Positions 34,958 through 45,641 of a stretch of 64,000 bases of DNA are shown one piece after another. Below the pieces are notes generated by a model. It saw nothing but the letters and a program-made list of their open reading frames with translations. It had not been told where the DNA came from and searched no databases. Position numbers and translations under genes: made by a program. Each line of letters opens with the position of its first letter. Position 1 is the stretch's first letter. This stretch comes from Acidobacteriota bacterium (GTDB taxonomy: Bacteria; Acidobacteriota; Terriglobia; Acidiferrales; UBA7541): positions 1 through 64,000 of the forward strand of contig JABCZG010000017.1 of the NCBI GenBank assembly GCA_013289835.1. Reading direction: 5' to 3'.

Positions 34958-36367
34958 ATGCCTGGCGAAGAGATTTTGTATCTCTCTGTAAGCGAACTTG
35001 CGAAACGCATCGAATCGAAGAAACTCTCCCCTGTCGAATTGACGCAGTTATATCTGGACCGCAGCCAGAAGTTCGGCCCGCGCTTCAACGCCTACGCCCG
35101 GCTGACTCCTGAAATCGCCCTGGATCAAGCGAAAGGCGCCGAGAAAGAAATTCAGCGCGGCCACTACCGCGGCCCGCTCCACGGGATTCCGTACGCCGCA
35201 AAAGATTTGCTGGCCGTGAAAGGACTTCCCACCACCTGGGGCGCAAAGCCGTATGCCAATCAGGTCTTCGATTACGACGCAACGGTGATTGAACACTTGA
35301 ATCGCGTGGGCGCGGTGATGCTCGGCAAGGCAGCCATGATCGAGCTCGCCGGCGGCATGGGCTACCGCTTCGCCTCCGCATCGTTGCAAGGCGAAGCCAA
35401 GAATCCGTGGGATACCAAATGCTGGACGTGCGGCTCATCTTCAGGCTCAGGAGCCATCGTCGCAGCGGGTCTTGCCGCGTTCGCCATCGGCACGGAAACG
35501 TGGGGCTCGATTGTCTGCCCGTCGGCCTATTGCGGCGTCAGTGGGCTGCGTCCCACGTACGGCCGCGTCAGCCGCTACGGCGCCATGGCGCTCGCGCCTT
35601 CCATGGACAAGGTTGGTCCCATGGCGCGGTCGGCCGAAGACTGCGCACGCATTTTTGCTGCAATCGCCGGCCACGACCCAAAGGACCGCGGTACAGTCCC
35701 CATTGATAAGGGAGCCTTCACGTACTCGCCCTCGGTGGAACTACATTCGCGCCCGTTGAAACTCGGCTGGCTCACCAATGCCTGGAAATCGCTCGATGCG
35801 GGCGTCGCAAAACCTGTGGAGGCGGCCCATCGCGCCATCAAAAAATACGTTTCAAGTATGAAGGACGCCACGCTGCCCGAGGGGCCCTGGGAAGACGCCG
35901 GCGGCATCGTGATTGCCGTCGAGGGCGCCGCTTCCTTCCGTTCACTAATTCGCTCCGGGAAAGTCAGTGAGTTGGCCGATCCACTGGGCCAAATCGCTGG
36001 CTACGTGAACGAGCAGTATTCCGCCACGGACTACCTGCAGGCCCTAAAAATACGAGAAATCCTTCAGAAGAAAATGGACGGCTTGTTCGAATCGTTCGAC
36101 GTACTCGTTACAGCTTCTCAACCCGTTGCCGCCACGCCCCTGGAACTCAATCTCGAAACCGGCCTAGTCTTTCCGGATCCCCTCGGCGGCATCGGAAATC
36201 TCTGCGGGCTACCGGCACTCTCTGTCCCCTGCGGATTCACGGAGAAGAATCTTCCGGTCGGACTTCAGTTTGTGGCCAGGGCAGGAGACGACATCGCCGT
36301 CATCCAAGCAGCTCGCGCATTCCAGCAACACACCGACTGGCATAAAAGACACCCGAAGATTCATTAG
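34958..36367 (+). CDS. Amidase-signature family hydrolase
   Basis: 469 residues, GAGGAG upstream. The amidase fold is clear: HGIPYAAKDLL with catalytic K82, CGSSSGSGAIV with the cis-Ser near 161-162, and GTETWGSIVCPS with nucleophile S184, followed by LRPTYGRVSRYG. Family members hydrolyse amides, including GatA, which transamidates Glu-tRNA(Gln). The usual GGSIRxPA block is changed to WGSIVCPS, so this is a divergent, probably stand-alone amidase. No gatB or gatC nearby. Confidence 0.85.
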   Translation: MPGEEILYLSVSELAKRIESKKLSPVELTQLYLDRSQKFGPRFNAYARLTPEIALDQAKGAEKEIQRGHYRGPLHGIPYAAKDLLAVKGLPTTWGAKPYANQVFDYDATVIEHLNRVGAVMLGKAAMIELAGGMGYRFASASLQGEAKNPWDTKCWTCGSSSGSGAIVAAGLAAFAIGTETWGSIVCPSAYCGVSGLRPTYGRVSRYGAMALAPSMDKVGPMARSAEDCARIFAAIAGHDPKDRGTVPIDKGAFTYSPSVELHSRPLKLGWLTNAWKSLDAGVAKPVEAAHRAIKKYVSSMKDATLPEGPWEDAGGIVIAVEGAASFRSLIRSGKVSELADPLGQIAGYVNEQYSATDYLQALKIREILQKKMDGLFESFDVLVTASQPVAATPLELNLETGLVFPDPLGGIGNLCGLPALSVPCGFTEKNLPVGLQFVARAGDDIAVIQAARAFQQHTDWHKRHPKIH

Positions 36368-36410
36368 GGATGATGTAGGAGCATTGCCGCGCAGTAGAAG
36401 CTTGCCAGTT

Positions 36411-38813
36411 TCAGACTTGCTCCAGAATATCGTGGACTGCCCGCAGAATCGCTAACCGGCTGAACGGTTTTGTTAGTAAGCGCATGGACGTATCCCCGAG
36501 CGCCGATTCCGCCGCGGCGTGCTCGCTGTAGCCAGACATATACAGAACGCGCAACTCCGCCCGGCCTTGGTGCAGTCGTCCCGCCAACTCCTGCCCTGTC
36601 ATTCCGGGCATAACCATGTCCGTGACCAATAGCCGGATGGAGCCCGCGTGCTTTTTCGCCAACTGAATGGCCTCCGCGCCGTCCCGCGCTTCAATCACCG
36701 TGTAACCGCCGGATTCGAGAAATTCTCGTGCCACTTCGCGGACATCCTGTTCATCTTCTGCCAGCAGAATCGTTCCCGTCCCTCGCGGCGCCTCCGAAGC
36801 ACTATGTGTAGTCGCGGATCTTTCCACCGCCTGTTCCACGCGCGGCAAATAAATCTTGAAGCAAGTTCCACGTCCGACCTCGCTGTAGAGCCAGATGAAC
36901 CCGCCACTCTGCTTCACAATCCCGTAGACGGTTGCCAAGCCCAGACCAGTGCCCTTCCCCTGCGGCTTGGTGGTGAAGAACGGCTCAAAGATGTGCGCCT
37001 GCGTTTCCGCATCCATTCCCGAACCGCTATCCGAAACCGCAAGCAAAACATACTTCCCCTGTCGCACCACGGCATGCGCGGAGTTGTACTCGCTGTCCAG
37101 ATCCACATTCAAAGTCTCAATCAGGAGTTTTCCACCGCCGGGCATGGCATCTCGCGAATTCACTGCCAAATTCATAATCACCTGTTCCATCTGGCTGGCG
37201 TCCGCGCGAATCGCACCCAAGTCCTTCGAGGTGCGCACCACCAGCTCAACATCTTCTCCAATCAGCCGCGGCAGCAACTTGCCCATGTCCTCCACAACAT
37301 CATTCAGGTTCATGACATGCGGTTGCAATACCTGCTGGCGGCTGAAAGCCAGCAGTTGCCGCGTCAGCGCGGACGCACGATCCGCCGCACGCTCGATCTG
37401 TTCGATTTTCCTCGAAAATTGGTCCGCAGGTGGCAGCGCGCCTAACAAAAGCTCCGTGTGTCCCTTGATGACCATCAGCAGGTTATTGAAATCGTGCGCC
37501 ACTCCGCCCGCCAAACGCCCCACCGCTTCCATCTTCTGCGATTGTCGGAGCTGCTGCTCGAGAATGCGGCGCTCGCTGACATCCTGCGCCACGACCAGCC
37601 GTACGTGCCTTCCCGCATATTCCAGTTCATGGGAAATCGTTTCGACTTGAAACGTCTTTCCGTCCTTCTTCTTGTGCTTCCAATTCCCGCTTCTCCGCGT
37701 GTCGCCGCCATGCTCCTTGAAATAATCCAGAAATTTCGCTTTTTCCTCTTCCGGACGAATGTCCAGCGTGGTCATGCTTTTGAACTCAGTCGGTGAATAG
37801 CCATACTGTCGGACCGCCGCTTCATTCACTTCGAGGAATTGCAGCGTTTCACGATCGATCACCCACGTGGGAAGTGGGTTGTAGCTGAAGAGCAGGCGAA
37901 ACATCTCTTCGTTCTTGCGAAGCGCCTCTTCTGCGCGCCGCCGTTCGATTGCCAACGCGATGTGCCCTCCAACGGAACCCAAAAATTCCATATCCCGGGA
38001 GTCGTACGCATCCTCGTCGTTGTAATGTTGAACGACAAGCACCCCGATAGTCGCCGTTGGGGTCTTCAGGGGAACACCGAGCCATGCAGGCGAGGGTGAG
38101 CCGACGAGTTCGACTTCCCCTTGCGCCGCCAGCCGGTCAAATTCGCGCTGCGGAATCAACATCGGCGATCCCGTACGGAAAACAAAAGCCGTGCAGCTCC
38201 GCCCGACCTTTTGCGGGGGTGGCGCCGTGTCCACTTGGTCCGCAAAAAATGGAAAGGTAAACGTGTCGGTCTCCGCGTCGTGCAACGCCACGAAACAGTT
38301 CTCCGCGTAGAGCACCTTTTTCAGTGCCTGATGGATTCCCACGAGAAGCTCGTCCAGGTTCGAGGTCTGATTAAGCGCATGAACGATCTCGGAAATAACC
38401 TGCCGCTCCGCCTCCATTCGCTGCACTTCAGTGACATCCTGAAAATTGATAAGAATTCCGCCAATACCCGGCGCGGCAGTCAGGTCCCGTGCCGTAGCAT
38501 CAAACCAGCGCCACCCGCCGTCCTTGCTCTGCAGCCGGCAGCGCCTGCTGAACGCGCCGCCGCCGCTCTTCGGCAAATCTCGAAAAGACTCCTGCATTCC
38601 CGCCGTATTCGTGCAGTGAAGTAGTGTTGCGATAGAAGTTCCAAGAAGGTTCTCGGCGCTGTGCCCAAGCAGGCTTGTGAATCCCGCGCTCACAAACAGA
38701 ATGACTCCATCCGGACTCAGGATGGCGATGAGTTCCTGAACGGAGTCTAACAACGTGGAGAGTAACTCCGGGCCGAAGGCAATGTCTTGTTCAGAAGGGA
38801 CGCGTTGTAGCAT
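36411..38813 (-). CDS. Hybrid sensor histidine kinase (PAS-GAF-PAS)
   Basis: 800 residues, no membrane segment. PAS (about 15-135), GAF (about 145-295), PAS (about 300-420), HisKA with H440 in [12 protein letters not shown], HATPase with [20 protein letters not shown] and GKGTGLGLA, then a receiver with D732 (VTDMVMPG). A cytosolic sensor with built-in phosphoacceptor; no dedicated output regulator lies next to it. Tandem arrangement is typical of acidobacterial hybrid kinases. Signal unknown. Confidence 0.92.
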   Translation of the reverse strand: MLQRVPSEQDIAFGPELLSTLLDSVQELIAILSPDGVILFVSAGFTSLLGHSAENLLGTSIATLLHCTNTAGMQESFRDLPKSGGGAFSRRCRLQSKDGGWRWFDATARDLTAAPGIGGILINFQDVTEVQRMEAERQVISEIVHALNQTSNLDELLVGIHQALKKVLYAENCFVALHDAETDTFTFPFFADQVDTAPPPQKVGRSCTAFVFRTGSPMLIPQREFDRLAAQGEVELVGSPSPAWLGVPLKTPTATIGVLVVQHYNDEDAYDSRDMEFLGSVGGHIALAIERRRAEEALRKNEEMFRLLFSYNPLPTWVIDRETLQFLEVNEAAVRQYGYSPTEFKSMTTLDIRPEEEKAKFLDYFKEHGGDTRRSGNWKHKKKDGKTFQVETISHELEYAGRHVRLVVAQDVSERRILEQQLRQSQKMEAVGRLAGGVAHDFNNLLMVIKGHTELLLGALPPADQFSRKIEQIERAADRASALTRQLLAFSRQQVLQPHVMNLNDVVEDMGKLLPRLIGEDVELVVRTSKDLGAIRADASQMEQVIMNLAVNSRDAMPGGGKLLIETLNVDLDSEYNSAHAVVRQGKYVLLAVSDSGSGMDAETQAHIFEPFFTTKPQGKGTGLGLATVYGIVKQSGGFIWLYSEVGRGTCFKIYLPRVEQAVERSATTHSASEAPRGTGTILLAEDEQDVREVAREFLESGGYTVIEARDGAEAIQLAKKHAGSIRLLVTDMVMPGMTGQELAGRLHQGRAELRVLYMSGYSEHAAAESALGDTSMRLLTKPFSRLAILRAVHDILEQV

Positions 38814-39141
38814 GTGGTCGCTGCTCGCGACACCAGCCTGCGCAAAGTACGCCGCGGGCGAGGGTGAGACCTGATCCTCCGTCGGAAGTGATCGTTCTAC
38901 AACTGTCTAACGAGCTGTGGGAATGGCAGACACTCTCATGGTACAAAACTCCTTGCACTTCATAAGTCTTTGATTAACAACATGTCGCGAAACAATGACT
39001 GTCCTACTGGACAGGCCAGCCCCACGGTACAGGCGGCTTCCCCTCTGATTCCGCGCATGTTACGCTCCACCGGTTCTCGAACGGCGCGCAGACGCGAACG
39101 TTTCGCATTCCGCCCAAACATCCTCAGGAGGTACTTCCGCA
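38814..39141. other. 328-base divergent intergenic region
   Basis: No gene supported. A perfect hairpin CTGTCC-TACT-GGACAG lies at 38999-39014, and a strong GGAGGT ribosome site precedes the membrane-protein gene at 39142. Both promoters must be here; no clear consensus pair was seen. Confidence 0.35.
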
Positions 39142-39729
39142 ATGCACGACATATGGAAGGACATGTTTGTCATGGGGTTGCCCTTGTTCGAGAAAATCCT
39201 TCGCCCCATCATCGTTTACGCGTTTCTCGTTATTAGTCTGCGCCTTTCCGGAAAACGCGAACTGGTTCAGCTCAATCCCTTCGACCTGGTTGTCCTGCTG
39301 ACGCTCTCGAACACCGTGCAGAACGCCATCATCGGTGAAGACAACAGCGTCCTGGGCGGGCTGATCGGCGCAACTTCGCTGCTCGCCACCAACTACCTCG
39401 TCGTCCGCTTTCTTTACGATCACCGCAAGCTAGACCAGTTGGTGGAAGGTCGTGCGGACGTCCTCATCGAAAACGGGAAAGTGCGCTCGGAACGCATCAA
39501 GAAGGAATTAATCACCATGCCGCAACTGGAGGCCGCGGCGCGCAAGCAAGGTTTCGATTCCCTGGCCGAAGTCCAAAAATGCATTCTTGAGCCTGGCGGA
39601 ACCTTGACCTTCGTCGGCAAGAAACCCGACCCCGAAGACGTGCGCCATCAGGAACTGGTCGGGCGCCTCGAACGCCTAACCCAGGAAATTACACTCCTCC
39701 GCGGCTCCAAGCCGCCAGCCCACGCCTGA
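39142..39729 (+). CDS. DUF421 (YetF-like) membrane protein
   Basis: 195 residues with GGAGGT upstream. Three N-terminal membrane segments (about 8-35, 45-62, 68-88) with the conserved RLSGKRELVQLNPFDLVVL, then a soluble domain with DVLIENGKVRSERIKKELIT and FDSLAEVQKCILEPGGTLTF. These are the hallmarks of YetF/YkjA/DUF421 proteins. Their function is poorly defined. It ends two bases before the stop of a convergent DUF4337 gene. Confidence 0.85.
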   Translation: MHDIWKDMFVMGLPLFEKILRPIIVYAFLVISLRLSGKRELVQLNPFDLVVLLTLSNTVQNAIIGEDNSVLGGLIGATSLLATNYLVVRFLYDHRKLDQLVEGRADVLIENGKVRSERIKKELITMPQLEAAARKQGFDSLAEVQKCILEPGGTLTFVGKKPDPEDVRHQELVGRLERLTQEITLLRGSKPPAHA

Positions 39730-39730
39730 C

Positions 39731-40270
39731 TCAGTGTAGAAAAAAACCCGTGAGCGCAAGGCCGATGCCCACCGCTCCAATAGTCAAGCCCAAAAACCAA
39801 AATGCCTTTCGCTTCGTCAGCAGCGTAATCGAACAGATGACCAGCCCAATCTCCAAAAACGCCTCCCCGCCATCAAATCGGTCCGCCTTGTGTCCCGCCA
39901 GGTCGCGCTCCGTTTCCAGATCTTTTGCTTCCTTGCTGATGTCTTGTTTGTCGCTCTGATAGTGTTCCACTTCCTTGACGTACTTTTCGCGCAGCGCCGC
40001 GCCTTTTTCCTTGTCCAATGACGCCACGATATTCACAACGTCCGAGAAACCCTGCGTTTCATGCAGCCGCACACTCTTCGCCTGATATTGTGCCCAGCGG
40101 TCCGCCGCCTGGCTCTGCCGCAGCAATTCTTCCGTGTGCGTGCGATGGCCAAGCAGAGTGACCGCCGCCACCAACACTGCCATGATCGAAAGCGTCAGCG
40201 ACACCGGAAGAACCAACGGATCATCCTCGGACCCATGATGATGTTCGGGAAGTTCGAATCCTTCGCCCAT
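39731..40270 (-). CDS. DUF4337-like membrane protein
   Basis: 179 residues from the ATG at 40270; a TTG seven codons earlier is less likely. An acidic, His-rich N-terminus (PEHHHG), one membrane segment at about 22-41, a long helical charged domain (DRWAQYQAKSVRLHETQ, KEAKDLETERDLAGHKADRFDGGEAFLEI), and two C-terminal membrane segments. It matches DUF4337 by the overall plan. Function unknown. It lies between the heme operon and a DUF421 gene. Confidence 0.75.
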   Translation of the reverse strand: MGEGFELPEHHHGSEDDPLVLPVSLTLSIMAVLVAAVTLLGHRTHTEELLRQSQAADRWAQYQAKSVRLHETQGFSDVVNIVASLDKEKGAALREKYVKEVEHYQSDKQDISKEAKDLETERDLAGHKADRFDGGEAFLEIGLVICSITLLTKRKAFWFLGLTIGAVGIGLALTGFFLH

Positions 40271-40293
40271 TCCTCGACTCTCCTTCAACAATA

Positions 40294-41622
40294 TTAAACT
40301 GCAGAATCAGCCGCGATGACTTGCAGCGTCTCCTGCGCGGCCACTATCGTACGGTCGATGTCCGACGCCGTATGCGCCGCAGAAACAAACGTCGCTTCAA
40401 ACTGTGAGGGTGCCAGGAAAATGCCCCGATCAAGCATCTCTCTGAAAAACTGCGCGTAGCGCTTCGTATCCGACCGCTTGGCATCCGCGTAGTTCTTCAC
40501 CGGCTCCGGCGTGAAGAAAATCGTCGACAGCGGACCAACGGCATTGACCTGCGCGACCAGTCCCGCAGCCGCAATACTCGAGCGAAACCCTTGCACGAGC
40601 CGCTCCGCAAGCTGCGTCATCCCTTCATAGAACCCCGGCTTAGTCAATTGCTTGAGCGCCGCAATCCCCGCGCGCATCGCCAGCGGGTTTCCCGCCAGCG
40701 TTCCCGCCTGATACACCGGCCCAAGCGGCGCGACATGATTCATCAGCTCCGCGCGCCCGCCATACGCCGCCACCGGCACTCCGCCGCCAATAATTTTCCC
40801 GAGCGTCGTGAGGTCTGCCTCAATGTCGAACAGTTTCTGCACCGATCCATACCGCAAACGAAACCCCGTGATCACTTCGTCCACGATGAGCAGCGCCCCA
40901 TTCTTCTTTGTAATTTCGCGCAAGCCCTTCAAGAACCCAGCTTCCGGCGACACGACTCCCATATTCGCGGCGATCGGCTCGACGATCACCGCCGCAATTT
41001 GTCCTTTGTGTCCCGCAAATACCCGCTCGACCGCATCAAGATCATTGAACGGCACATTCAACGTCAGCGCCGCTAACGCCTGCGGCACTCCCGGACACTC
41101 CGCAATCCCCAGCGTGGCCAGCCCCGAGCCTGCCTGCGACAAAAAACTATCCGCATGCCCGTGGTAGCAACCCTCACACTTCACAATGAAATCGCGCTTC
41201 GTAACGCCGCGCGCTAGCCGCACCGCGCTCATCGTCGATTCCGTCCCGCTCGAAACAAACCGGATCTTCTCAATAAACGGAATCGCCTGCGTGATCAGCG
41301 TCGCTAGCTCCAGTTCCAACTCCGTCGTCACCCCAAAGCTAGTCCCCCGCCGCGCCTGCTCCGCAATGGCATCACTAATCGCGGGGTTCGCATGCCCCAG
41401 AATCATCGCGCCCCACGAACACACGTAATCAAGCAACTCATTCCCATCCGCGTCGTACAAGAACTGCCCGCTGCCGCGTTCGATAATCAGCGGTTCCCCG
41501 CCAACCGACCGGAACGCCCGCACGGGACTGTTTACGCCGCCGACCAGCACCTTCTCGGCGCGCTCAAAAATCTCTCGCGAACGTTTCCGCTCGCGCTTCA
41601 ATTGTGGTTGGGTTGCGCTCAT
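40294..41622 (-). CDS. hemL: Glutamate-1-semialdehyde 2,1-aminomutase
   Basis: 442 residues. PLP-dependent aminomutase converting glutamate-1-semialdehyde to 5-aminolevulinate in the C5 pathway. Catalytic lysine K276 in TTLGKIIGGG; the class-III aminotransferase motif LIVDEVITGFR; and the HemL-type SRALMPGGVNSPVR-like start VLVGGVNSPVRAFRSVGG. Last gene of the minus-strand heme operon, 18 bases after hemB. Closest alternatives (other class-III transaminases) are excluded by this N-terminus and by context. Confidence 0.95.
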   Translation of the reverse strand: MSATQPQLKRERKRSREIFERAEKVLVGGVNSPVRAFRSVGGEPLIIERGSGQFLYDADGNELLDYVCSWGAMILGHANPAISDAIAEQARRGTSFGVTTELELELATLITQAIPFIEKIRFVSSGTESTMSAVRLARGVTKRDFIVKCEGCYHGHADSFLSQAGSGLATLGIAECPGVPQALAALTLNVPFNDLDAVERVFAGHKGQIAAVIVEPIAANMGVVSPEAGFLKGLREITKKNGALLIVDEVITGFRLRYGSVQKLFDIEADLTTLGKIIGGGVPVAAYGGRAELMNHVAPLGPVYQAGTLAGNPLAMRAGIAALKQLTKPGFYEGMTQLAERLVQGFRSSIAAAGLVAQVNAVGPLSTIFFTPEPVKNYADAKRSDTKRYAQFFREMLDRGIFLAPSQFEATFVSAAHTASDIDRTIVAAQETLQVIAADSAV

Positions 41623-41640
41623 CTTTTCTCTGTCAAACTA

Positions 41641-42615
41641 TCACGCCTTCAGCCAGCGTGCGACGTCTTTGGCATGGTAGGTCAAAATGATCCCCGCTCC
41701 AGCGCGCTGAATCCCCGTCAAAATTTCCAACACCACGCGCTGTTCGTCTAGCCATCCCTTTTGCGCTGCCGCTTTGACCATTGCATACTCTCCGCTGACG
41801 TTGTAAGCGGCCACCGGGACGTCAAACGCATCGCGCACCTGACGAATCACATCCAGGTACGGCAGCGCCGGCTTCACCATCACGATATCCGCACCTTCAT
41901 CCAAATCCAGCGCCACTTCCTTCAACGCTTCGCGCACATTCGCGGGATCCATCTGATAGCTGCGGCGGTCGCCAAACTGCGGAGCCGACTGCGCCGCCTC
42001 CCGGAACGGTCCATAGAATCCCGAGCCATACTTCGCCGCATACGAAAGAATGGCGATGTTCTCAAGCTTGTGCTGATCCAATATTTCTCGAATCGCCGCC
42101 ACCCGCCCATCCATCATGTCCGACGGCGCGACAATGTCCGCCCCCGCCCGCGCATGCGAAAGCGCTTGCTGCGCAAGAATCACCACCGTAGCGTCGTTGG
42201 CCACATCGCCATCCTCGAGCACGCCGCAATGGCCGTGATTCGTGTACTCGCACAGGCACACGTCCGTCATTACCAAAAGTTTCAGTTCTGCCTTTCGGAT
42301 CGCCTCGATGGCCCTCTGAACCACGCCGTCGGCTCCGAGCGAACTCGCGCCCCGCGCGTCCTTGGTTTCCGGCAACCCAAACAAAATAATCCCCGGAATC
42401 CCCAGCGACTCCACCTCCCGGCACTCTTCGACAATCTGATCCACCGACTGCTGATAGACGCCCGGCATGGAACTGACTTCCTGCCGCACCTTCGTGCCCG
42501 GACAAACGAACATGGGATAAATAAGCCCCGCCGTCGTCAGTCGCGTCTCGCGGACCAAGTTCCGCAGGGCTTCGCTTCGCCGCAACCGCCGCGGCCGTTG
42601 TGTCGGAAAACTCAT
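41641..42615 (-). CDS. hemB: Delta-aminolevulinic acid dehydratase
   Basis: 324 residues. Condenses two 5-aminolevulinate to porphobilinogen. Active-site lysines K195 ([17 protein letters not shown]) and K248 ([11 protein letters not shown]). Cysteines C120, C122 and C130 in [14 protein letters not shown] form the zinc-binding site, so this is the Zn-type enzyme rather than the Mg-type. Start overlaps the hemD stop by four bases. Confidence 0.96.
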   Translation of the reverse strand: MSFPTQRPRRLRRSEALRNLVRETRLTTAGLIYPMFVCPGTKVRQEVSSMPGVYQQSVDQIVEECREVESLGIPGIILFGLPETKDARGASSLGADGVVQRAIEAIRKAELKLLVMTDVCLCEYTNHGHCGVLEDGDVANDATVVILAQQALSHARAGADIVAPSDMMDGRVAAIREILDQHKLENIAILSYAAKYGSGFYGPFREAAQSAPQFGDRRSYQMDPANVREALKEVALDLDEGADIVMVKPALPYLDVIRQVRDAFDVPVAAYNVSGEYAMVKAAAQKGWLDEQRVVLEILTGIQRAGAGIILTYHAKDVARWLKA

Positions 42616-43439
42616 CCTCGCTTCGCTCCCGCCGTTGAATGCTTCGCCATATCCGCAAAATGCTCGCCGAGCGCCATTAGCACCGCACCAGCTGTCGTGT
42701 CTGCCGCCACAACCATGCGTTCAACCTTCGCCAGCCGTAAGGCGTTCGCGGTGACCGGACCCACCGCCGTGATCGCTATCTGCTCTTGCAGCGTACGCAG
42801 CCTCTCACTTCCAAGCAATTCTCCGAAATGTTGCACCGCAGAAGGGCTGAAAAAAAGTATCGCGTCCGCTTCTCCCGCCGCGATCTTTCCCAAATTCTGC
42901 TTATCCACTGCACCCGGAATCAAATTCCGATACGCCACAACTTCTGTAACTTGCGCGCCGTGCCCTCTCAGTGCCGCAGGCAACTCCGGATTGGCTCGAT
43001 CGCTCCGTGGCAGGAGCACCTGTTGCTCCCGGAGCCGCTCTCCTAATTCGTTTGCCAGCGCTACACCGTTATGATTCTTCGCTACGTACTCAACAGGCAA
43101 TCCAACCTGCCGGACCGCTTCAGCGCTCACGGGGCCGACTGCCGCAATCCGTGATTTGCTCGCAGTTTGACGCAAGGGATGCCCCAGTCTCTCGCTTCGC
43201 GCCGCAACCGCTCGAACTGCTTGGCCGCTCGTGAATATGATCCACCCAAATTGCTCCGTCTGCCCGAGCGCTGCGTCCAGCGCCGAAAAATCGCCCGGCT
43301 CTTCAAACTCCACAAGCGGAAGCAGCACTGGAATTGCACCAAGAGCGGAGAGTTCGCGAGCGATTGCTTCGCTCTGCTGCGCAGCCCGAGTAATGACAAT
43401 GCGTCTCCCCGCCAGCGGCGATCGCCCTGTCTCACCCAC
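42612..43439 (-). CDS. hemD: Uroporphyrinogen-III synthase
   Basis: 275 residues. Low-conservation fold with [26 protein letters not shown] at the N-terminus, [55 protein letters not shown] and [12 protein letters not shown], in the order seen in HemD. It closes and inverts ring D of hydroxymethylbilane. Flanked by hemC (8-base overlap) and hemB (4-base overlap), which supports the assignment. Confidence 0.93.
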   Translation of the reverse strand: MGETGRSPLAGRRIVITRAAQQSEAIARELSALGAIPVLLPLVEFEEPGDFSALDAALGQTEQFGWIIFTSGQAVRAVAARSERLGHPLRQTASKSRIAAVGPVSAEAVRQVGLPVEYVAKNHNGVALANELGERLREQQVLLPRSDRANPELPAALRGHGAQVTEVVAYRNLIPGAVDKQNLGKIAAGEADAILFFSPSAVQHFGELLGSERLRTLQEQIAITAVGPVTANALRLAKVERMVVAADTTAGAVLMALGEHFADMAKHSTAGAKRG

Positions 43440-44349
43440 GTTGGCGGCTCACTTCTTCCAAAATAGACTGCGCCCCCGCTTCAATCAGCAGCCGCACCAT
43501 GTGCTCGCCCAATGCCGCGGCCTGATCCGGCGGCGCAACCGCGCGTTGCTTCACGTATTGCACGCCATCGACGGAGCAAACACACGCCTCCATCAGAAGC
43601 TCCCCACGCTCGATCCTCGCCCACGCTCCCATCGGCACCTGGCAGCCGCCGTGTAACGCCGACAGCAACGCGCGTTCCGCAATAATCGCTGTCCGCGTAT
43701 CAGCATGATCCAGCGGTGCCAAAATGTCTCCCGCCTCCGTATCCCTCAGCCGGCATTCCACCGCAATCGCGCCCTGCCCCACCGCCGGCATGCAAACATC
43801 AGGCTCCAGCGTCTCCGAAATCCGCTTGCTCAACCCGAGCCGATCCAAACCCGCCTTCGAGACCATCACGGCCTCATACTCTCCGCTCTCGACCTTCCGC
43901 AATCGCGTATCAACATTTCCTCGCAAGTCGCGAATATCCAGGTCCGGCCGCAAATGCAACAACTGCGCTTGCCGCCGTAAGCTGCTCGTTCCCACGCGCG
44001 CACCTTGCCGCAAATTCGCAAGCGTGGATCCCACCAGACAATCGCGCACATCATCGCGCCGGCAAACTGCCGGAAACATCAACCGCGAAGGAGTATCTGT
44101 AGGAATGTCTTTCACGCTGTGCACCGCCAGGTCGATTGTTTCCTCCAGCAGCGCCTCTTCTAACTCTTTGATGAAAATTCCCTTCCCGCCAATCTGCGTC
44201 AGCGGCATGTGCTGCATTTTGTCGCCCGCGGTCTTGATGATGACGATTTCCGCTTCCATCCCCGTCGCCGCAAACAGCTGTTTGCGAATGGACTCCGCTT
44301 GCCACTTGGCCAGAATGCTGCCGCGCGTCCCGATCCGCAGGATTCTCAC
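43432..44349 (-). CDS. hemC: Hydroxymethylbilane synthase (porphobilinogen deaminase)
   Basis: 305 residues. Polymerises four porphobilinogens using a dipyrromethane cofactor attached to C236 (ALHGGCQVPMGAW). IGTRGSILAKWQAE, LAVHSVKDIPT with the catalytic Asp, RLRKVESGEYEAVMVSKAGLDRL and GQGAIAVECR confirm the family. Start overlaps hemA by four bases and its end overlaps hemD by eight. Confidence 0.96.
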   Translation of the reverse strand: MRILRIGTRGSILAKWQAESIRKQLFAATGMEAEIVIIKTAGDKMQHMPLTQIGGKGIFIKELEEALLEETIDLAVHSVKDIPTDTPSRLMFPAVCRRDDVRDCLVGSTLANLRQGARVGTSSLRRQAQLLHLRPDLDIRDLRGNVDTRLRKVESGEYEAVMVSKAGLDRLGLSKRISETLEPDVCMPAVGQGAIAVECRLRDTEAGDILAPLDHADTRTAIIAERALLSALHGGCQVPMGAWARIERGELLMEACVCSVDGVQYVKQRAVAPPDQAAALGEHMVRLLIEAGAQSILEEVSRQRG

Positions 44350-45623
44350 GGCTTCTCCCGGTTCGAAAGGAAGAGGTCGCGCAGCGCTTCGACGTTATGA
44401 ATTTTCCGCCGCAACTCTTTTTCGCCGCGCAACTGCTCAGCTGGTTTTAAGAGCAATTTCTCCAGCATTTCGTCCATCAGCCCTTCGACGCGAGCCCGGT
44501 CCGCTTCGCTCAAATGATTCATCGACTCCATTCGCGCCCGAATGAACGCCGCGCGTTCTTCCCGCATCCTCGCCCGCAAAGCTTCCACGAGTCCCACAAG
44601 CTCAACACTTGCCTGCCAGGACAAAAATTTCCCAACGTGTTCCTCAACAATCCCATCGGCTCGCGGAATCTCACTCTCCCGTGCATTACGGTTTTGCTGC
44701 ACGATGTCGCTCAGGTCATCCATCGTGTAAACATAAACGTTATACAGTTTCGCGACGCTGGCCTCGATGTTCCGCGGCATCCCCAGATCCATCAGGAACA
44801 ATGCCCGGTTTTGCCGCGCCGCCATCGCGGACTCTACGATTTCGCGCCGCAGCACCGGCTCCTCTGCGGACACCGATGACACCACCACATCCGGCGACTG
44901 CAACGCCGTATCCCACTCGCCCCACCCAACGACCTTCCCCTCGAACTGCTTCGCCAGTTCTTCCGCTCGGTCCCGCGAGCGATTCATCACCGACAAGTGC
45001 GCGATGCCGCGATCCCGCAGTTGCGAGACCACTTGCTCGCTGATCGTTCCAGCCCCAACAACGAGCGCTTCCCGCTCGTTCATCTTGCCAAAGATCCGCT
45101 CTGCCAGCTTCACGCCCGCGGCCGCCACCGACATCGGCCGCGTTCCCAGCTCCGTCTCCGAACGCACGCGCTTCCCTACCTCCAGCGCGCCCTGAAACAA
45201 TCTGTTCAACACCGGTCCCGTCGCGCCTTGCTCGTGCGCAAAGCGGTATGCCTCACGCACTTGCCCCAGGATCTCTGCCTCCCCCAGCAGCATGGAATCC
45301 AATCCCGCCGAAACACGGAAGAGATGTCGCACTGCCTCGCGATCGTAGTGGTGGTAGAGAGATACGCTCAAAACATCCGGCCGCACCGCATGGAATTCAC
45401 TCAAAAACGAAGAAAGCCCCGGCGCACACTCATGCGAAGATTCAGGCGGCACACCATACACTTCGCTGCGATTGCACGTCGAGAGCACCAGCGTCTCTTC
45501 GAGAATTCCACGCGAGCGCAGTTCATCCGCGGCGCGCCGCGCCTGTTCGTTGGTGAACGACACCCGCTCGCGCACCTCGACCGAGGCGGTCCGGTGGTTC
45601 AATCCGACGAGAACGATTTCCAT
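44346..45623 (-). CDS. hemA: Glutamyl-tRNA reductase
   Basis: 425 residues from the ATG at 45623, which puts the nucleophilic cysteine at C50 (LSTCNRSEVY), the same number as in Escherichia coli HemA; a GTG four codons earlier is also possible. Rossmann domain with ALVVGAGTISE and LSVMNRSRDRAEELA, then the dimerisation helix. It reduces Glu-tRNA to glutamate-1-semialdehyde using NADPH, the first committed step. It lies 18 bases after hemX, whose product is often linked to HemA control. Confidence 0.95.
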   Translation of the reverse strand: MEIVLVGLNHRTASVEVRERVSFTNEQARRAADELRSRGILEETLVLSTCNRSEVYGVPPESSHECAPGLSSFLSEFHAVRPDVLSVSLYHHYDREAVRHLFRVSAGLDSMLLGEAEILGQVREAYRFAHEQGATGPVLNRLFQGALEVGKRVRSETELGTRPMSVAAAGVKLAERIFGKMNEREALVVGAGTISEQVVSQLRDRGIAHLSVMNRSRDRAEELAKQFEGKVVGWGEWDTALQSPDVVVSSVSAEEPVLRREIVESAMAARQNRALFLMDLGMPRNIEASVAKLYNVYVYTMDDLSDIVQQNRNARESEIPRADGIVEEHVGKFLSWQASVELVGLVEALRARMREERAAFIRARMESMNHLSEADRARVEGLMDEMLEKLLLKPAEQLRGEKELRRKIHNVEALRDLFLSNREKP

Positions 45624-45641
45624 GTCGCGGTTCACTAGCTC

